This document shows, piece by piece, positions 48,822 to 60,300 of a stretch of 64,000 bases of DNA. This stretch comes from Scolanthus callimorphus. Its lineage: Eukaryota > Cnidaria > Anthozoa > Actiniaria > Edwardsiidae. Position numbers and translations under genes: made by a program. A model generated the notes under the pieces. It searched no databases. It was not told where the DNA came from and saw only the letters and a program-made list of their open reading frames with translations. The number at the start of each line of letters is the position of its first letter. The stretch's first letter is position 1. Location of the stretch: assembly GCA_033964015.1 (NCBI GenBank), contig CM066915.1:15664372-15728371 (forward strand), written 5' to 3'.

Positions 48822-51009
48822 GACTGGATTTGAGTAAACCACAGGCAACCCATAACAAAGCACACTGAAAACACACAGCTTTCCCATGGACACTCGACTC
48901 ACAAGGAACAAAGTGCTGTTTATCTTGAAAAAAAAAAAACTGGAAAATATCTAATATTTATTGTAAACATGAGCCCCTGTTGTCATCTATCAACATATAT
49001 CGGTGACATTACATGGCGGTCACTTTACCGATCTAAATTTCATTTATAGTCTAAAAATTACTCATAATCAAAGACCTGATCAAAGACTATGTTACTGGTT
49101 ACTCGTACGCAGGTCAGTTGTGCATTGCGGCATTGTCAAATCACGTCGGTAGCCTAAGAAACTGCCCCCTTTGTCAATGCCTCATTATCCGCGCCATTCG
49201 CGAGGTCAAACAAAAACCGGAATACATTTTCACTAGACCATAAAAAGCGGAAACTTACTAGTTCATAAGGAAAAAACGTGTGTCGTTTCCTTTTTTGTTC
49301 TTGTATCAATGATAAGCGTGCACAAGAGCGTGTCACTTCTTTGAGTAGTAAGTAAAGTGCATGTCATGACTTTTGCATGAAACGCCCAAAGTCGAATCAC
49401 CAAGAAATAACAAATTGTTTTGCTTGTAGAAAGTGTATATTCTGAGATAAAAATGTGACTTCAAATTATAAACGAAGTAACGTTTTCCTCCAAGAGTTTG
49501 AAAAATTACAAACATACCATTCTCTTTTATTTCATTTCAAACTCGAACAATTTGACGCGAATTTAATGAAGTGCGTACAAGAAGTTGCGTGTGGTGCGCA
49601 TAATCCAACATTGACAAAGTTTTATTTTTCTTGTCATATCTAGTCGACAATTGATTAAAAACAGAGTAGCAACATACTAATGCTTTTCCCGATCTTATTG
49701 TTCGTACAGTGGTTAATTCTGTCAGCATGGGTTCTAAGCCTGTTTTTTGTTGTTGTTTGAGTTAAAAGCGGCGTGGTTATCATCTCTATAAATGAAGGGG
49801 TAGAAAGGACACGTCGCTCCACAGCTGGTAACACTGAGTAACTGTGCTAGATAACGGCTCAAACTCCAATAGAACGCCAGTCTGTGATACTAAACATGCA
49901 CATTCAAGTTTGTTTAGAACAATACACCACGTCTTATTTCATAGCGCTGTAACGACAAAAAGATTGATTAGCTTGCCTTTGTGCTGGCAAGCGCTTCGGC
50001 CTGCTGAGTGTCACTATTGCTAAAACCACGAAAAAGCCTTTGTTTTAAAAAATGACTTTTCAACATTCAAACACATTTTAAAAGTCAAATTATTTTCTAA
50101 AATCCCGTAACGTTTTGGTGGATTATAATATATTCGCCCTAGGGGTCCCGATAATATCAAAACATTCCAACAACTAACGACCTCGCGGGGTAAATGATTA
50201 TTAAAACCACGCCAGCTTTCGGGGAGAGTGTTCAATTACCTAGCCTACAGACAGGACTGGCCATTACTTTGAAATCACTAAATTGATATTTAATAGTTTG
50301 GCAGAGACGCAGAAGATTGCTATACAAGATCAGTGTAAGCGGTTAGCCGTAACAGTGCTAAATTACCGCGTGGTGTCCCTTGAAGCCAATACGGTCTGGC
50401 ATGATATTACCCTGCTCTTTAAACTTTTAAACCTCTTTCCTTTTCAAGAAAAAAAAAACGTTCTCTGATTTTTGGAAAACAGTTGTTGTTCTTGTAATTC
50501 CGCTGTGTTTGTGTCTTGCAATCCGTTTTGATTCCTAAAGGAATTAGGTTTTGTTCGTGTGGTTGGTCGATAATGACGCGACGCGTCGTAAAGCGACGCT
50601 TTTTAAATTTCGCGTTTTTGCATCGCGCGTGACGCTACCATTGAAATGTGTTACAAGCTTTTGTGACGTCAAATAGGAAAGCCAATCAGATGCCGGAAGT
50701 TTCTGAACCAGGCCTCACATCCGGTGAACAATAAAGAATATGAATTTTACATCGTTTGCTCGAGTTGCATGCAACCAGCAGCGCTGGTAGAGGAGAAACA
50801 CTACATTTCCCTTGATTAAGAAACTTTCCCTTCTAATTAACTGTCAAAAGCGCCCGACGTGCCCTAATAATGACTTAGCCGCATTGGAGAAAATTCATTT
50901 TGCTGGCTTGCGTAGCAAGCAACGCGAGCTGAGAAAACAACGCGGTCTAGTGGTGGTAATCGCATTTTCGTCAACCTGGCAGAGTCAAACAAACGTACCG
51001 ATCGCTTCA
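48822..51009. other. Divergent intergenic region between TTC8 and the F-box gene
   Basis: No exon recognised. The last 450 bp before the F-box gene include CGACGCGTCG-type palindromes (50575-50600), a CRE half-site in TGTGACGTCA (50661) and two ETS-like sites (GCCGGAAG at about 50693, ATCCGGTG at about 50718), suggesting a CpG-containing promoter. Confidence 0.5.
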
Positions 51010-52389
51010 ATGTCGATCCACATGGAAAGGAAACTACCCGATGCTGTTTTGCTCGAAATATTTCGTTACTTATCTCGACGTGAACTTGCCTTAGTTGCTG
51101 GCGTTTGCAAGCAATGGCGGCGAATAGCGTACGACCCGTGTTTGTGGCGGACAGTAAATCTGAACGAGTTGATACTTTGGCCTGTGGTGGACGAACAAAC
51201 GCTTCTGATGCTGATTAAAACACGCTTAGCGTCAGCCACAGCAATAAACTTCGGGGGCTGCACTGTAACTCCTAAAGTAGCAAAAGAATTAGCAAGAAGG
51301 TGCCGTCGGTTAAAGAGCTTGGTTTCGTTCATAGCTGAAGTGAATAGCGATCGCACTCGTGACATAATCAGAGACTTTCCTACTAGCCTTGAACTTATGG
51401 ACCTCCGATATTCTTGGGGCGACTTTCGGTTTATGCGGAGACTACCAAGACATTTTACAAATGTGAAGTATTTAGGTCTAGGTTGCGATTCGGGAGAGTG
51501 CCTTATACCAGACATTTTCACGAAGATGCGTTCACTGCGTGTGCTTGAATGCACTGATTGCGAGGTTATGACGGACGACGCTCTTCTAAAGATTTCCGTA
51601 AACTGTCCGCAACTCGAGTCGCTGTGCCTCAACGAATGCAAAAACTTTCATGGGAAATACCTTAGAAAAGTTATGGAAAACTGCCCGGGAATAAGAACGC
51701 TGCTGATACGTTTTACAAAACTTAACGACGAAGCATTGATGGCCGTGAACTGGGAGAAGACGCGGGTACAAGAGCTAGATTTAACTGGGTGCTATTTTGT
51801 GACCACTACGGGTCTCTCTAGTGTTTTCACTCGCCTACCAAATGTACGATACTTCAAAATGAACCAATGCGGATTTCGACATATTCTACATTTACGTGTT
51901 TATCAAGAAATTAAACCTACAGCAAAATATACGTGCCTGGAAACTCTAGACTTGCGATGGAATTTTCTGCTCTCAGCAGAATGCTTGGAAGGCATATTGC
52001 GACAAGCACCAAGCCTCCGATACTTGGGAGTTAGCCATTCGCCTAGAATCCCCCCAGCGGTGTTAGCTGCAATGCTTAAATATGTACCTAACTTGAAAGT
52101 GCTGGAGTTTGGCCCTTTACGCAAGGAAAGCCTCTCTGAAAGCCATCTTGTCCCAAATTTGATCAAGTCATGCCCTTCGCTGGAGTCAGTTTCGCTGATC
52201 AATTTCAAGCTAATTGATGATGCTGACACTGGAATGCTACAGGAGCTGCGTGGGAAATGTAAGAAGGAAGTAAAACTGTGTAACCCTAGAATTGAGCATG
52301 TTGCAATTGGCAACAATGGAGAGACAATCACTGTTGAACGACTGCTTATCAAAATGGAAAGCTTGCTTCCCAGTCCTGATAACACTTAA
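51010..52389 (+). CDS. F-box/leucine-rich-repeat protein, intronless
   Basis: A 459-residue protein in one exon. F-box at about residues 8-52 (KLPDAVLLEIFRYLSRREL, then VCKQWRRIAYDPCLWRTVNL), the segment that binds SKP1 in SCF ubiquitin ligases. It is followed by some ten leucine-rich repeats to about residue 420, including LRVLECTDCEVMTDDALLKI, LESLCLNECKNFHG, VQELDLTGCYFVTTTGL, LETLDLRWNFLLSAECL and LRYLGVSH. The open frame extends upstream to 50812 but has no ATG there, and MSIHMERKLPD at 51010 is the first. AATAAA at 52441 is 52 nt after the stop. Unlike several neighbours its frame is unbroken. The substrate is unknown; it resembles the FBXL20/FBXL7 type of F-box protein generally. Lack of introns suggests an ancient retrocopy or a lineage habit. 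Confidence 0.88.
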   Translation: MSIHMERKLPDAVLLEIFRYLSRRELALVAGVCKQWRRIAYDPCLWRTVNLNELILWPVVDEQTLLMLIKTRLASATAINFGGCTVTPKVAKELARRCRRLKSLVSFIAEVNSDRTRDIIRDFPTSLELMDLRYSWGDFRFMRRLPRHFTNVKYLGLGCDSGECLIPDIFTKMRSLRVLECTDCEVMTDDALLKISVNCPQLESLCLNECKNFHGKYLRKVMENCPGIRTLLIRFTKLNDEALMAVNWEKTRVQELDLTGCYFVTTTGLSSVFTRLPNVRYFKMNQCGFRHILHLRVYQEIKPTAKYTCLETLDLRWNFLLSAECLEGILRQAPSLRYLGVSHSPRIPPAVLAAMLKYVPNLKVLEFGPLRKESLSESHLVPNLIKSCPSLESVSLINFKLIDDADTGMLQELRGKCKKEVKLCNPRIEHVAIGNNGETITVERLLIKMESLLPSPDNT

Positions 52390-52440
52390 ATAAGGTAATC
52401 CAAATAATTCACAAATAACGATTATTAGATTTGACATGAA

Positions 52441-52446
52441 AATAAA
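52441..52446 (+). promoter_or_regulatory. Polyadenylation signal of the F-box gene
   Basis: AATAAA 52 nt after the stop codon. Confidence 0.6.
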
Positions 52447-53356
52447 TTGTATATTCTTGTATCTTGGTAGGAACCTTTTCAGCCACACCCCACCCGTTTT
52501 TGTACCCCATGTGTCATTTGCTGCTAGGAAAATTTATTCACCTTGGCCCTTTTAAAAGCTATACATTTAAAAATCACTGCTCTAATGACTTTAATGCTTC
52601 AATGAAGTTGCTTTTGATACCTTAATATTTTGGATAGCATAATTGTCCTATATCTTGTGGATATGCTTATGAATTCAATTGAGAAATTCTAGAATTTGGG
52701 AAGATATTAACATATATAAAAATATTAGTAAATATTATTGTTTAGTTGGTTGGTCAGTAGTTTGGTGAATAGCATCTTTACATGAGATGATGTGATTTAT
52801 ATGGGACCTGTGGAATCATCCAGAAAGCTATAGAACCAGTCACAAACATGCTAGAACAGGGAATGCAGAGTTATATTATATTTTGATAAGTGGAGAAAGA
52901 AAAAGGAGGGTTTGCAATTGGAATGCAGCTCAAAGGGAAGGCATACTGGTCAAAGGAAACACTTAGCCAGCGCTTGTAAACAAATTGTTGAGAGGTTGTT
53001 GATTTAAATAATTTAGATTCTTTGTAAAAAAAAAATCACATCACCGAAATGTAGATCTCAAGTCTCTGTCATTGGGAAAAATCATGTTCTGTGCATGAGT
53101 TTATGGAGGTTTTTTTTTTTTTGCTTTGACAAGGACTCAACTGGTATGTCTCTCTAGGGCTCCAAGCACAACACCTTGTAACAAACTTCCTTTTTATGCA
53201 TGGAAGCTTTTTATGCAATTGTTTAGCTATAGCATGGTAATATTAATCTTAGCAAGACAGTTTTCAAGATACAGTATAAATTTTGCAAATGAGACAGTAT
53301 TTTTACATTTTGATTGAGTTGTTTGATGTTTACAAATTATCTGCTATCATCAAAAT

Positions 53357-54642
53357 GGGCAATTCCAGAAAATAAAGGTACCCCCCCCACGGGCGGCATA
53401 TGGAAATTCCGAAGGGATGGGGGGGTTTAAGAGCTCGGAATTCTGATTGCAAGGGGGGGTTTTCGAAGCTGGATTTCTTGTCACAAGGGGGGGTCTGAAG
53501 GAGTTCGCGTGTTTTTCAGTCTGCTAAAATAGCGTTTTTCAGAAAGAAAATAACCTCATTTCACGCGCGGAAAAACAGTCTTCGCCGCCATTCGATAGAT
53601 AGAGAATGCTTGCCAGTTCGTACTTGAATCTCCATAATTTTCTACTGATTTCGAATGTTAGTTCAATCACGCAGCAGGTTCAACTTTGTACAATCACACA
53701 TTGAAATTAATATAAAGGATGTTGGCGATACGGGATAAGTTGAGCTTGCATGGACGCGCAACTTTCGCCAAAACCCGCCGCAACTTTCCCTAACATATCT
53801 AATGAAATCCCGGAACAACACGGTATAGTTTAATAAACGTTTCTCAAAAATAGTACATGTAATATGCATGTTGAATAATATGTTTCTCTTTACTCCTTTT
53901 TAGTTTCTATATGGTTTTTTTCCTAAGCCTCAAATATTCGAAGATCCGCAAAAAGTAACAACGAGCGGCTTTCCAAGCTTGGTCTAACTAATTCTAATGT
54001 GTTTTCCTATTGGTTATATTTTGGAAAAAATTGTTTTAGAAAGCGATTTAAAAATGTGTGTTGCAAGTAAATAGCTTCCACACTTCATTTGAAATGTCTA
54101 TTCCCCCATTTCACGATCGAATGGCGAAAGTCTCAAGTTTTCCGCGATAATATCATCCGATTCTTTGCCCCTACAATTCAAATCTTACAAAATAGCCAGT
54201 TAGCTACTAGTTAAACACGCTAAAAATGTAGAGCTCATATTCAGTGGATGTTGTGAATGCCGGTGGTATTTTTTTCTTCAAAATCAAACTATCATGCTCT
54301 GTATCAATATTCTGAAACAAGATTATGCGCTTTTTGTGTTTTCTTTACTTTGCAAATTTAATAAATTCCCGCAACCATCCCCGCAACTTTTGCCCTTTTC
54401 TCCGCAACGTTTCCCTCTCGCAAATTTTTACTTTTTCTCGCAATAATAAACAAGGTGGTGATTATTGGATTCCGGAGGGGAGGGGGGGTAAAAGTTGAAA
54501 TTTCTGAAGGGGAGGGGGGTTTAACCTACCCGGAATTCTATATGCACGGGGGGGTAAACCATTTTGGAAATTCTGGATGCATGGGGGGGTCAAAAACTAG
54601 TGCCGCCCGTGGGGGGGGTACCTTTATTTTCTGGAATTGCCC
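53357..54642. mobile_element. 1.3-kb inverted-repeat element with GGGCAATTCCAG ends
   Basis: GGGCAATTCCAGAAAATAAA, GGTACCCCCCCCACGG and GCGGCA at the left are mirrored at the right. AAT flanks both ends (53354-53356, 54643-54645). Subterminal GAAATTCCG...GGGGGG modules are repeated on each side. The interior is AT-rich and shows no gene. Smaller relatives with TTCCAGAAAGGATCCATACC-like ends lie at 54778-55085 and 57130-57236. Confidence 0.8.
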
Positions 54643-54777
54643 AATATTGATCTGTATGTACATTTTCATTTTTTTTTAATCAAACAGCCTAATGGTTCAC
54701 TTACTGTGAAGTTTCTATTTTATGATACAACTTGGCTGCCCTTGTTGTAAACATTACTTACAATGTGAAATGTGTAG

Positions 54778-57236
54778 TTCCAGAAAGGATCCATACCATA
54801 TAACCATGGAATGGATGGTCAATGGTCATTTGGAAAATGAAGAAGCTTATGAAATTCTTAGGGATTCTCAAATCTCAGATTTTTAGAGACCTGTCTCACA
54901 AATTACCACAAAATTACAGAGAATGTATGAGAAGTAATCCCCTCAGGATGGAATTCACTAACAAGGACCTCCATCCCATGGAGTTTCCAATGAAAAATAC
55001 TGTGTGAGAAACTGAGCTACACTGGGAAAGAAAATAAGAATTTCCAATTCCCTCTTTGATGGAGGTATGGATCTTTCTGGAATTACACTGTAGTGTGTAT
55101 GATTGGTGTATAGTAGAAGGGAGAAGGGATTTGCTATGTTTTACAGTCAGGCTAGGGAAACTCTGAACACCTCAAATATGGAATGTGGTTTCTGGACAAT
55201 TGCATGCAAAGAATCTTTATATGAAAACTGTGAAATTTATCACATACTTGGTTGAACAATTTCCATATCAGGAATAAAAATGTTGATTGCCAACATGTAC
55301 AATACTATCACTCCTGTACATACATGTACAGTTGTTGTAGCTGTCAACCCCCAGAGTTCAGAAATTTGGAGATTTTTTAAGAAATGCAATAATATATACA
55401 CAAGAAACATACAAGGCTATTACAGTAGATGTATGGAGTGGAGTAATTTTGTTACTGAATGAAGCAATATTTTTATCCTTGAGACAAGGCCCAAAATCTC
55501 GAGAGTCAAAATATTGACAGTATATCTGTATGTGATAAGCATGTTCCAAAGCTTGACTGTTAGTAATAGTGGACATAGAATCATATTCTTTCTTGAGAGG
55601 TGCATTTTAGCATCATTTGGCAAATAAGGTGATTGTATGCAGATAATGATCAAGAGTTTCTATGAGGAAACTACTATTTTGAAAAGTTAGTGTTTTTAAT
55701 ACTGATGAAAGCAAATGAGGCAAACCTTAATTTACTTTGCAATAAAGCATTATATATATTTTGAACTCTTATAATTGGAGAGTACTGAGTAACACTTTAT
55801 TATCACAGCAATATTTAACAAATATATGTAAAAATGTACATAATTGTTTCATACACAGAAATGAGTTTTTACTACAATGCTGCCTTTCAAGCAGATGACA
55901 CACATTTTGTTTTCATTGAAACAAAGAGGCATCTGCTTACAGGGCATACAAATGCCCAATGAAGCAATGATAAGCATCACAAACAATGCATTAATTTGAT
56001 GTTTATTTTGTTTCTGGTCCATTAAGATCTGTTGTGTTTCACAAGTCAAGGCTTTGTTAATGCTTGACTTCCTTAATGCAGCTATCATATAGCACTTCAG
56101 ATTCTGATGGGAAATTGGTTTTCAACCAACAAGCTTACCAGGTATTGGAAATCTAATTTAATCTTTTAAAGAGACATTTTAAAATTGCTTAAAATTATAG
56201 GAGGGCATAGTTTTATGGCCTAGAATGTATAATATTCCCACTTGGGTTGCAATTTTGAGCTCTGAATTTGCACCACCAAGCAATTACTTTAGACAAACTA
56301 AGATGTCCTTTACTGGTAAGCTTGTTGATCAAGATAGAATTAAGTAATATGAATGCTGTGATGCAGCAAATAATTTTAATTATTAAAATGCTGATGCTGT
56401 CAATATTCAGATTGACATTATAACTTTCTGTAAAATAAAAAAAAAGTTTATTGCATGTTGTTGCTGCAGAGTTCTTATTCGGATTAACCATCTGTAGTTA
56501 CTGTGTATAACAAAATGCCAGAGGCCAGTAACTGAATCCACTGGCATCCAGTATGATGGGCATCAATTGTTATGCCTCCTGTAATGAGTTACTCCCATGT
56601 AGTAGCCTGACAACAACTCACACCCCTCTTCTTATGATATGCTCTCTTCTACCCATCTGATCTCACCTTGCAATGCACAAAGGATTGTTTGTGAAAACGC
56701 AATGTTCCTATAGCACTATTCACTGTTTATCAACATTGCCATTGTAATGCTAATGTGCCAACCATAGTTTGACTAGTGCCCTTTGTTCTTTGAACCAATC
56801 AATCTCTGGTTGGCACATTAATTACAATGGATGACACCAGCATGAACAGTGCTATGTACATGTCCCAGTGAGATCTACCCAAATTTTTGCAGTTTTGGGA
56901 TGCAGAAACTAGATTAAAATCATCATACAAGTTAACATTTGACATAAGGCAAGAGTTCTGAGGAGATTCAAAATTTTGTATGCTCAGTTGCAATGTTTTT
57001 ACAATCTGTTTGGAATGTTTGGCATTGCAGCAAATTGGCTGATTGGCTAATTGGAGGGCAGGAAATCAGCTGGACACAATAACACAATCAACAAATTGGT
57101 CACCAGAAGTTAATATACATGTACATAATGTGTGGTTCCAAAAAATATCCATACCCCCCCCCCCCCCCCACACCCACCCCCTCCGGAATTTCCAATCCCT
57201 TCCGTAGTGGGGGTATGGATAATTTCTGGAAACACA
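54778..57236. other. Intergenic between convergent F-box and AAR2 genes
   Basis: Two small inverted-repeat elements occupy the ends: 54778-55085 (TTCCAGAAAGGATCCATACC mirrored as TTCCAGAAAGATCCATACC) and 57130-57236 (GGTTCCAAAAAATATCCATA against its mirror, with a C-tract). The middle is AT-rich and I see no exon. Positions 56705-56850 hold a short inverted repeat (AGCACTATTCACTGTT, CATTGTAAT / ATTACAATG). Confidence 0.5.
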
Positions 57237-57357
57237 CAATAGAGATTTCTAACCATTTGCACTGTTTGCCGAAGAATGTGCTATATTTTTTAGTCATCAG
57301 ACACCCTTTCACATCTAACATACAGTATACAAATAGCAGTGCCACACACTCACATTG

Positions 57358-60300
57358 TTATGTTTCAACTACAACTGGCTCATAATCATCAGGTTCACTC
57401 TCAAAGTCCCATTTGAATGTCTTTGTTACGTGCTGACGAAATCTCTCAGCTTTCTTCACCAGCTTTTGATCAACTGTTGATGATGACTTCAGATTTGAGA
57501 AAAAATTCCTATAAGAGAATGAAGAGAAAACATTAATTTTTTGTACTGTTATAATTGTTCTTGTTACAAAAAAATGAAACAGCCCATTGCCACTATTACA
57601 ATATGGTTCTATCTAGGAAAAGACTGGAAATTCCTTTGGAAAAGCTATGCAGAGCAAAGAAGTGGAAAATGCTGTAGCATAGAAAGAAAGAAAGAAATGA
57701 GGAAACTACAAGTAGTTGAAACACATTACCTCTAGACAAGGAGAGGTTGGGGACTTAACAAGAGAGCTGTTTTACAGTATAAATGGCTCTTGCAACAGGA
57801 AACAATCCCCTACTCTTACGAAGAGTGCAATGGGTTTTCTACCAGTATAAGCATCCACCTAGAACTCAGAATCCCAAAGAACTAATTTGGTCAAAACAAA
57901 TTGTAACCCTCCCCCCTCTCTCCTGCTAAATAATGACCACTCCCTTACAGTAGCAGTGAAAAAAGTTGAGACAACAGCAAACCCACCCCCCATACACACA
58001 CATACAGTTCCAGAATTTCCTCAGGGCTGTAGTACCTGTAGAGTTACTGTAAGGAAGTTATTCCTGGACACAATGTCAATAAAGAAGTCTTTAGGGGCTT
58101 CTTGTAACTGGAAATGGAGAACACCTACAAATAGTAAAAATATAGTTTTAATGAAAAATGAAAATAAACAATGGCAATAGCAATAACATTTATAACAATA
58201 ACCTTATGGCTTGAACAGCCTTGAACAAGGATAAAACAAATTAAAAGTAAAATGCTACAGGACTAAAAAACATTGGACGCTGGAACATTTCATTTTTCTT
58301 TTCCAATTCTAGAAGTTCATGTGTGATCGCATGTGTAACTGCATGGATTCTTGTAAAATTTGTACTGGCAAGGGCAGCTCTCCTAAAAAAAGGGGGGGGG
58401 GGGGCAAATTAAAAAAATGAGGCCAAAGTATTTGCTCTTGCAAATACAGTAAATGTATGGGGAAATCTATCGAAAAAGGGGTGACCCGCACTCCCTGAGC
58501 CCCCCTAAATCCGCCTATGCTTGGCATGTGATTATCTATGCTAAAATTAATGTTGACTGAGGTTTAGCCAATGTTCTCCTAATGTAATTTGTATGCTAAT
58601 AGATTGTTCAATATCAAAACTACAGTCACTGTAAGCCTGGTGGTACAGCTGTATTCAATATTTCTAGTCCTGCCCACCTATGAGTTGGTTGAAGAGGGTG
58701 GTATACTTGGCCAAGGCTTCATCACAAGTACAGAGAAGATGTAGCAAGTGCTTCCAGTGCTCAAATGCACCAAACACTAAAACAACAAGAAGTATTTCTC
58801 AATCAAAATGGTTCCAAATCTATGGTTTCAAGTCATGTACATAATATTGTTAATGATATTATACTTTATTCAAGATCAACTTGGCATGAGAATATAAATA
58901 TGGAGATTTGCCTAGTATTGAGACCACTGGTGGACCTAGGGGAGGGGTCAGGGTCACAGAGATGCCAACCTTCAACCTTTAAAATTCGGGAGATGGGGTA
59001 TATATTATTATATCAAAACTATATTTTTTTACCCATAAATGTCCTTATTTTGTGAAATATCTCAACAAAAACTATAAAGATTTTCTATCAAAATATGCAT
59101 GAGATTTCAACTAAATGCAGAAGATAAGGCTAAAATGTGTGAGTGTGCTGCAAAATACGAGAGAGCTGGCATTTCTGGTGTGGCAAGTGCCAGGGTGTGG
59201 CATGTGCCCCCTTTCAGATAACATTTTATAAGAAATGTGTGAGCACAGCAATACTACCTTTGAGCATCTGGCAGTTTAGGAGATACTTGATCAATTTTAA
59301 AATAATAATACCATGATGGCCTTGGTTTCTTTTGTTCTCCAAGGAACATTTACTAGCTAAATCCCCTCATTATAAATGCAAGGGAAATTTAGAAGACAAA
59401 TGAATCCTTTGTCTTTTCCTTAATTTCCCTCTCATGACATTTTTTTTAATTCATCCTCGGGTCTTGGGGAAATTTTAATCCCTAATTTTCCTCGGTGCCA
59501 GTATGGTGTTACTTATAAAAATGTAGGTGTGTGTTTTTCCTCACCTTGCCCTAACAAAAAACAAACAAAGGCAAACTGCAACTCCCCAAGAATTTCTGAA
59601 CTATCTGAAGAGAAGAGAACAACAAAATCTCATATTATTAAACAGGCTAGCCAAGATGACAAAATATGGTTTAACCTGCCAGATGAAAAAGGACTTTTTA
59701 AAACAGATATATCACATGATTGTCGTGAAGCCATGTATACATCATAATCCAATCAATTATTTACAGGAAGTACCTGACCCATTGGCCCTCTATGACTCAT
59801 GACTTTTGTGAAAATATCTGGATTTTTTTTAGCAGCCTGGAATACATCAAATCCTGCTCTGATTGGCTCACAATCCAGACCCAACCAGGGTTTGGAAGAG
59901 TCATGTGAGTTACAGACTCAGGGTCTGATGAAAACACAATAATTGCTATGAAAGAAATGATGATGACAATAATGAACATGATGATGATAGTGGTGGCAGC
60001 AATGATGATGATGATGATAACATCAGCTTTGTGGCAGTTTTCTTCATTACAGCCAAAGACGCTCAAGCATCCCCCTCTAGAGTGCAATAATGAATTGTTT
60101 CTTGGAATATTGGATCCATTATTCGATTCAATAATGCAATCGGCTTGAACTGGGTTTTCGCTTTTTGATTGGACGATAGACTACGGAGGTGCTTCCATAT
60201 ATGGAAAAATCCACATGGAGCCTTTTGTTTGCGAGTTTTGTAACCAATATGGCGGGCCTAGTAGTTTACGAGCCTGGTAAATCTCTCCCTAGTTCATTTA

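Noticed and set aside
51066..51641. 191-codon minus-strand open frame
   Set aside because: Shadow of the F-box gene; no family similarity and no promoter context.
59527..59802. Plus-strand open frame of about 90 codons
   Set aside because: Antisense of AAR2 exon 59604-59545; the exon with its splice sites explains the openness.
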